From: Limnoperna fortunei
Lineage: Eukaryota > Mollusca > Bivalvia > Mytilida > Modiolidae
Reading direction: 5' to 3'
Length of the DNA stretch: 64,000 nt
Assembly: GCA_944474755.1 (NCBI GenBank)
Contig: OX104113.1
Span: 46,254,980 to 46,318,979, forward strand
Under the pieces are notes generated by a model. It saw only the letters and a program-made list of their open reading frames with translations. It did not search any database and was not told the origin of the DNA. This document shows, one piece after another, positions 57,247 to 64,000 of this stretch (position 1 is its first letter; the number at the start of each line of letters is the position of its first letter). Position numbers and translations under genes: made by a program.

Positions 57247-59746
57247 AAATGTGAAGCAAGAGTTGAACCGCTATAAAGATAAATAACTTCAGAGAAACAA
57301 TATTTCTTAAATTGGTAATTCAATATATCAAAATATAGTTTTAATGTTAATAAATGTGCAAAAATATACAATATTTATGATAATATAGTAGTACAATAAA
57401 GTTCGCTGAAGCATTAAGTAACTAAATGCCTGTAATGTAAAATACGTCTTGTTAGTCTCGGGCTAAAAACGACTGTTGTTTAAAAGAAACTCTTTTTGGG
57501 GTATAGTTTCGTTTCGCACAATATTTCTAAATGCGACACAAAAAATAGGTATTTCCCGTCATTGGAGGTCAAGTTAAATATTGCAGTTATAAAGTAATCT
57601 GAAGAGTTTTTGGACACAAGTTTAGCTTTTTTTTTTAAAAGCTAACAGTCTCTTAGCTGCATTTCCCATTTTATGGGTATTATTAAAGCATATAAAGTTT
57701 AATGTTGTTTGTAATTTATATGTAGGATAGGTAAGCAATGTACCATTTAAGGACATTGTTTACGCTAAACTATTAACCAATGGTGCCAGAGAGATTTAAA
57801 TAACTGTCGTCACTTCACACGTGGTTTTTTAAAAAAAATTATTAAACAAAAATTGACTCCCTGAAGAAATGTTCAAAATGAGCGGTAAAAATATGTGTTC
57901 TGTTTTCGTCAAAATCAGAACGAAAATAAAGATACAGAAAATATGTTTTTTCCAAACAGCTTTCAAAGTAGGAAGATGTTGGTGCAATGGTTTCTTTTTA
58001 ATTGTTCACTGACCAATGCACTGAATAAAAAAGAAGTCAATATTTGGAACGTAACATTACTACACAAAAATACTGATTATAATCCCGATTCAACCTAAGA
58101 ATATATCGAAATTTTAGTACACATACTAGTGCTTTCCTGACGTAAACCAATGATACGACAAAGATATTTATAGATTTTATGAACCACCCAATCAAGAAAC
58201 AGATAGTCATTTACTCCGTACACTGTTCATCATTTGACTATAGGAGACAGTAAAAATGTAAGGATTACTGCTATTTTGAAAGGTAAATTGACAATAAAGA
58301 TACAATATACAATAAAACTAACATGTGCTGCTATTCATATCCTTATGCAAAACATGGAAACGGCGCAGTAACATCAATGAAATGACGGAGAGTTCGGAGA
58401 AAATATATTGCGGATAGTACGAAAGTAAAATTAGTAGAAACTTATGAAAAGCGTACTATTAACTATCTTTTGGCTAACTAAAGAACATTATTCTTGCACA
58501 ACACTGCCCTCCTTCAAATAAAAATATTCTGTCCTCTGAATTGATATAACCACAAATGGTAAAATAACATTTTAAACATATTTGTTTGCATGTAAACACA
58601 ATATTTTAAATAACATTTCAAGAAATAAATGTCCATTTAAAAATTGATAAAACAGTGCGTTTTTTTAAGTACATGCATAATTACAGTTTGCTTGCAACGA
58701 ACAAAAAATATTAAATTTCAAGAAAAAAATGTACATTTATATTGTATAATACATACGGTATATGTAAATAAGGCCATGCATGTTTATAAAATTCAACATT
58801 AAATGTATATACAGGATTTCATCTCAAGTTTGTTGCTTTCATCACAACGCTATGGATTTTTTAATGGATACAATTTCGGTCTGTTTCTGTTCTCTTGCTG
58901 TTTAATTTCTTTTTTTTTCAGTTTTTCCTTGCATTTTTCCAATCTCTTTATTAAATCACCAAATCGTAAACACTCAATATTTAGCATCTATGTCCTCGAG
59001 TTCTTGTTGATAGCTAGATTTCATCTCTTCCAGCATTTCTTCTAATTCAGCTATCGTTTCACACTTAGGATCCAGTTTGATTTCTACTATTTCTTGTACT
59101 TTTGAAATACAACATCACTGCCACTATATTTGTTTCATAAATATCTAAATGTTGTCCAATAGTGCTCACTGTAAATGTGTACCAAGAATTTAAACACAAA
59201 TGCAAAGATATAAAGATAAATAACTATTCAGAAAAAACAATATTTTTAATTGGTAATTCAATTTATCAAAATATATTTTAAATATTAATCAATGTATAAA
59301 TAAACAATATTTATGATAAAATAGTAGTACAATAAAGTTTGATGACGCATTGAGTGACTAAATCTCTGTAATGTAGAAATACGTGTTGTTAGTTTCGTAG
59401 GCTAAAAAAGACTCGTTTAAAAGTACGATTTTTGGATATAGTTTCATTCCGCACAATATTTCTAATACGACACACAAAATATGTATTTCCCGTCATTGAA
59501 GGTCAGTGTTGATATTGCAGTTAAAAAGTAACCCGAAGATAGATCCAATATAAAATAAAACTAACATGCTGCTGTTCATATCCTTACGCAAAACACGGAA
59601 ATGGCGCCGTTACATCAATGAAGTGACACGAGTTCGCGTAAAATATATTGCGGGAAGTACGAAAGTAAAAAAAGTAGAAACTTAAGGAAAGCGTACTATT
59701 AACTATCTTTTGGCTAACTAAAGGACATTATTCTTGCACAACACTA
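57247..59746 (+). repeat. Internally duplicated segment interrupting the array
   Basis: Block R1 (57247-57605) recurs at 59165-59540, and block R2 (58300-58506) recurs at 59543-59746. In the second copy R1 and R2 are adjacent, so about 700 bp between them is missing or was gained in the first. Shared pieces include ATAAAGATAAATAACT, ATTTCCCGTCATTG and AACTATCTTTTGGCTAACTA. Array-unit sequence resumes at 59747 (AACGTGTTTGAAGAGTC). No coding function was recognised. Confidence 0.85.
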
Positions 59747-61700
59747 TGTAAACGTGTTTGAAGAGTCAGACGCTCATTGCAGCTTTTTTGTGGATTTCGG
59801 AAAAGAGAAGGTTAATTATAGTTGCTACCAAAGGCTCAACAAAACTCTATACCTAGAACACTGGACGTTGAGGGGCATCGGTTTAGAGATCAAATACCGA
59901 ATCCTGGCAGTAACATTGGTGCCAAAAGCAAAGGGCTATCCGTTTTAAAGCAGAGACTTAATCACGAAAACAACTGCACCCATTCATCTTCTGATAAAAA
60001 CTTTCCTTCATGTTGGATTAATGTAGACGCCACCACATTAAACAGTCCCTTCTTGACAGAAGATCACCTTTGTGCTGCCGAAAGCGCACATTCTCCTCTA
60101 TAGAAAATCCATATACAAATTAAACTTGACTTCATTTTTTTTTATGGTAAGTATAAGCGTCGGGCGGATATTTTACTTTTTCCTCCTATACTTGTGTAAT
60201 TTTACAGCGAATTCTTTCAGTCTATGTTAGTATCTCCGTTCTTTAAAAATATAAACTATAAATCATTTGTATTTTCTATTTCAGAAAAGAATTATTACCG
60301 GTGTTTTATGTACGATGAAGTTTTATAAGATTGTTTATTTACTATTTGCATTAACACAAAGATTGAGAATGGTCTTGTACAGGTTGCAAGGAAATCTTAG
60401 ACCCCGTACACAATTGAAGCTTGCAGTTTCTTTATGGTCTGCCTTTGTTCCTGATTTTTGTCCTTGCTCATGGGACGACGCGTTTTCGCAGTGCTCAAGA
60501 CACAGAGCAGCCCAGTGCGTCCCCGGGTCGCGGATAGGGGAGACCATCTCGTTGGGGGTTGTCAGGTCATAATACGGAAAGCCTGATCGCGGACCGTAGT
60601 GGGTAACGTGTTTGGAGACAGCCACGCTCCTTGCACCTTAAAGAACCTTTTTGTAGATTTCGAAAAAGAGTAGGCTCATTGTAGCCGCTACATCAGGCTA
60701 AATGTTCGCCCCTACCCAAAACTCCATACTTTTCCAGTGGCAGTCAAAATTGTATTCCGTATAACCCATCCCACCCCCATTTTCCGTTGATTAAGTGTTT
60801 ATTAATTTGTTCCAGTCCTGAATATAGCTGAAATACTGCTCGCTGGACGTCAAGCAGACAACCAATCATACAAGCTACGCTTTTTGTATGATGAAGACAT
60901 ATTTTGAAGATATCGATTACAGTAGGCTCGTTCTAGCAGTTGCAAAAAGCACAATTTTACGTCCATAAACCATACTTTTTATAGTGGCATTCAAAATGTG
61001 TACTCTTTGCTTCATCTTTCTTAAATTGATTTATTTTTTAAAAGTTACTTGTTTTCGTCCCGAACATAGCTGAAATACCGATATCAATAAAACGTTCGAT
61101 CGATCGGTTTAACTTGCTCTTGTTCGCGTCTTTCGAGTTTCGCTCGCTTGACGTAAAGCCAACATCCAATCGATCATTTTTTGGTATATCATCGTCGAGA
61201 TCATCAGATTGCTGTGAAAGGTCGTCTACTTTTTAGTTAAAAACAATTACATAAGTTTAATATTATTATATAAACAGAAATACATATTATTTTCTAATTG
61301 CATCACAAATATTAGGAAAATAAACAAAGTACTCTTTATTGAAAAAAAATATTTCTGGTAAAAATATATAAATCTAAATAATATATTTTTAATCTATTCT
61401 TTTCAAATACTTTATAAAGGAGGAGTCAAAACAAAGTAAAAATAAAGGCGGTTGATTTCGTCCAACGCATAAAACAGTGGCAACCATCCCATATTTTTGT
61501 AGAAATAAATCGGTGGAATATTTTGACGACAATGCATATCAACGATGGAATTATGTATCCTACTCTGAAAAAGAATGGTGACCGCAATCCAATTTTCAAC
61601 AGCAATATTGCCGGGATATTTCTTGATCTTCTCGTTGCTGTAGTTGCGCGAACCCGCTGATAAATGTTCTAGTCCTGAACATGGCTGAAATATTGCTCTC
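59747..61700 (+). repeat. Array continuation: part of unit 4 and unit 5
   Basis: The middle and end of a unit (GTGCTGCCGAAAGCGCACATT, AAGCGTCGG, ACCGGTGTTTTATG) lead into a further unit start at 61448. Unit 5 is truncated near 61660, where SINE-derived sequence takes over. Confidence 0.8.
60491..60870 (+). mobile_element. Well-preserved SINE A copy, plus sense
   Basis: From CACAGAGCAGCCCAGTGCGT through GGTCATAATACGGAAAGCC and CCCATCCCACCCCCATTTTC to GAATATAGCTGAAATACTG and CCAATCA. It is far better preserved than the old SINE A copies of the array and sits inside one of them. Confidence 0.85.
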
Positions 61701-62640
61701 TGGACGTAAAGCAAACATCCAATCAATCAACGTGTGTAACATGTTTATCGAGTCCCACGCTCCTGGCATGTAAAGACCTCTTTTGTGAATTTTGAAAGTA
61801 AAAATGTAATTGTACTGAAAGCTAAATTTATGCCCTAACAAAAACAACATATTTTTCCAGTCGCTGTAAAAATTGTGTTCCAGTTTTCGCTGCAAAAGGC
61901 TAAACTTTACGACCCTACCTATGCTCCATGCTTTTTTAAGTGGCATTCAAAGTTTTTGCTCTTTAATTTGTTTTTCCTGAATTGATTTAGTGTTTGTTTA
62001 CTGGTCCTGGATAGGGCTGAAATACTGCTCTCTAGATGTTAATCAGACATACAATCAATCAATCTTCCTTGCTCTTCTCGTTGTTGGAACAGTGCTTACT
62101 GGCTGACAAGTGGGTACTCGTGATTCGATTTTGTGTATGTCCTCGTCCTAGTCAATATCATCTGATATTTGGGTAAGGTCATCTTAATCGGAGTTATCGA
62201 ATCCTTTGATAAACACAATAAAAAATCATTACACCTCGGGATAACAGCATGTCCTGAAGAATTTCCCTAGTTGGCGGATAGGGGAGACCGGTTCTTTGGA
62301 TTGTCGGGATATAATAATACTTGTGAAAATGCCACGCTGCTTGCATTTTTTGTATGTTAACTTGTTCTCCTCCTAAATATAAAGCGGAAATATTGCTCGC
62401 TGAATAAATCAATCTTCGTTGCTCTTCTCATTGCTGGAACTGCGTGGATCTGTTGTTAAGCGTCTTTGTTAGTTTGGCGTTTGACATGTGAAACTTATAA
62501 GTTTCAAGTCGCAGTAAAAATTGTGAACCCGTTGCCCTATTCCTTTTCTACGTTTATTTTTTTGTATGTTGACTTGTTCTCGGCCTGAAAATAGCTGGAA
62601 TATTGTATGCTGCACGTTAAGCAAACATCAATAATACAAC
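61640..62640 (+). repeat. Cluster of SINE/LINE 3' tails
   Basis: At least four tails, near 61675-61732, 61990-62065, 62360-62410 and 62575-62635, each a variant of CTGAATATAGCTGAAATA followed by TGGACGTAAAGCA and (CAAT)n. Bodies are short or degenerate. Confidence 0.7.
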
Positions 62641-64000
62641 TATGTTTACTTACTAAGGTCATTCGTAACATAATGAACTAACAAATTTAAGTTCCCATCA
62701 GTATTATAGTGCTAGATAATTCGATCAATTTCGAGGGTTCGATTTAGGGTCGAGGTCAAGTGCAAAATCATTTATGTAACACTGATGGCAGAAAAGAAGT
62801 GCTAACCGACTAAAATAACTGTTTAAAGTTAGATAAATAAAGCTGGAATTTCTAAGATTTAAGTTAAAAAATTAACAAATAAATGTGGCCCTAATATTCT
62901 TTCGTAGTGTCCTTATTACACGCGTTGTTACTCGAATATTGCAAGTACTACAAAATATCAGTTTTTGTTGTTTTCTTATTTTGCAAAATTGTTAGCTACT
63001 TCATTCTTCATTCCAAAAGTAATACAACTTAGGTTTTTAACAGGACAGGTTGAAGATTTTCTCCGACTTTAATTAACTTGATTGGCTGATTATGTGAAGT
63101 GAGAATTCAACACATTATTTACAAAAAACTTTTAATTCAAATAAACAAATTTTCATATTTTATACTTTATGTCATCAAATTTTATACTGTATGTCATGAG
63201 AGTGCAACAATTTTTTTTAGATGTGTTTGTAATAAAATTTCGCGAATTAACGTCGTTTCCATCGACACTTAGCTGATCATCGGCGCCATATCATGAATAA
63301 CAATGAGTTGATAGGCGGTTACCCTAAAAAATGGAAAAATGGCCTAAACATAAGTTTATTTCGTCCGCTAAAAACTTACAATTTGTAAAACTAAAATTGC
63401 TTTATAATCATACATTTCTCTTATTTTATATTATGCTATACAATTAAAAAAAAACTTTTTTGTTTCAGCGGCTATAATATGTATAAGTTTAAAAAATATA
63501 AGATCCTCGTAAAGTAGTACTGAAATATCGTAAACATGTGCGTACAAATATTTAAAACATTGATAATTACGAATGATCACTATCATAAAACTACATGGAT
63601 AGATTAAATAGAAGTGGATACTCACTATGCCAGAATATATTTATTATAAAATTCGTCGGAATTCTTCATTGCCTTTAACTACTAATTATCAATTAATTTA
63701 AAAGAACCCCTGGTCTACGGCTTACTGTTATTGCACACAAATTCAGATGTGTTCAAAAGTGGGAGATTTTCAAAGTCAGGTTTAACAACGATTGTCTAGA
63801 GCTATGTACAATATTGATTTTCTATCTAAAGAATTGTCTCTTTTTTTTAATATTATTTTTCTTCACTCAGGTTAAAGATCACCTGATGTAGAGTATGATC
63901 ATGTCGTTGGTTAACCTCTCCCCTAAATAACCAGTTTCAGTAACATGTTAAATTTATTAATTGTCAAACCATCGTACGTTCAAGTTGTCTACACTGGCCA
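62641..64000. other. No gene recognised
   Basis: AT-rich sequence; no repeat boundary, RNA gene or supported frame was seen. Confidence 0.45.

Noticed and set aside
1..64000. CRISPR array, bacterial operon, rRNA or tRNA genes
   Set aside because: No regularly spaced short repeats, ribosome-binding-site-linked genes or cloverleaf-capable conserved sequences were seen; the coding relics are all of eukaryotic mobile elements or a virus-like insert.

Overview
This window looks like an intergenic, transposon-saturated stretch of a bivalve mollusc genome. It is AT-rich eukaryotic DNA, mostly without open frames, and I could not support any ordinary host gene. The bivalve call is inference. It rests on the repeat types, above all (TTGA)n-headed repeats with the core TTTCAGCTATATTCAGGACG. 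Two short motifs (near 32.3 kb and 40.4 kb) also resemble, from memory only, repeats common in Mytilus-like bivalves.

Layout. 0-8.4 kb: a 466-bp hAT-like MITE with G-tract ends, then a 3.6-kb element with terminal inverted repeats (TIRs) that carries intron-containing minus-strand exons and a nested inverted-repeat element. 8.9-13.6 kb: a Penelope-like element (PLE) between inverted 390-bp arms, its reverse transcriptase frame split by a short interspersed element (SINE). 14-15.3 kb: two head-to-head PLE endonuclease fragments forming a long inverted repeat. 17-20.3 kb: a LINE tail and a decayed Ty3/gypsy pol. 22.9-25 kb: a His-Me finger endonuclease relic facing a decayed transposase. 25.8-28.7 kb: the 5' half of an APE-type LINE on the minus strand, broken by two LINE 3' ends and two SINEs. 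29.7-30.7 kb: a second LINE 3' end. 34.6-37 kb: coding relics and an LTR-like block with a TATA box. 38-44.2 kb: SINEs, a dispersed repeat (family F) and hairpin-headed repeats. 44.96-45.89 kb: an intact 308-codon frame, GC-richer than its surroundings, that resembles the methyltransferase region of a negative-strand RNA virus L protein, probably an endogenous viral element. 50.9-62 kb: a tandem array of diverged 1.5-1.8 kb units, interrupted by later insertions and by a second, internally duplicated segment.

How it fits together. The SINEs (families A and B) share their 3' end and (CAAT)n tail with 5'-truncated LINE copies in the same window, and clean target-site duplications of 8-14 bp flank several copies. 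This points to a LINE/SINE partnership that has repeatedly broken older elements, so nested insertions can be ordered in time. Almost every coding segment is broken; the open frames of note are the virus-like ORF, a 177-codon GIY-YIG fragment and a 130-codon LINE C-terminus.

All family names come from reading translations by eye; no search was run.
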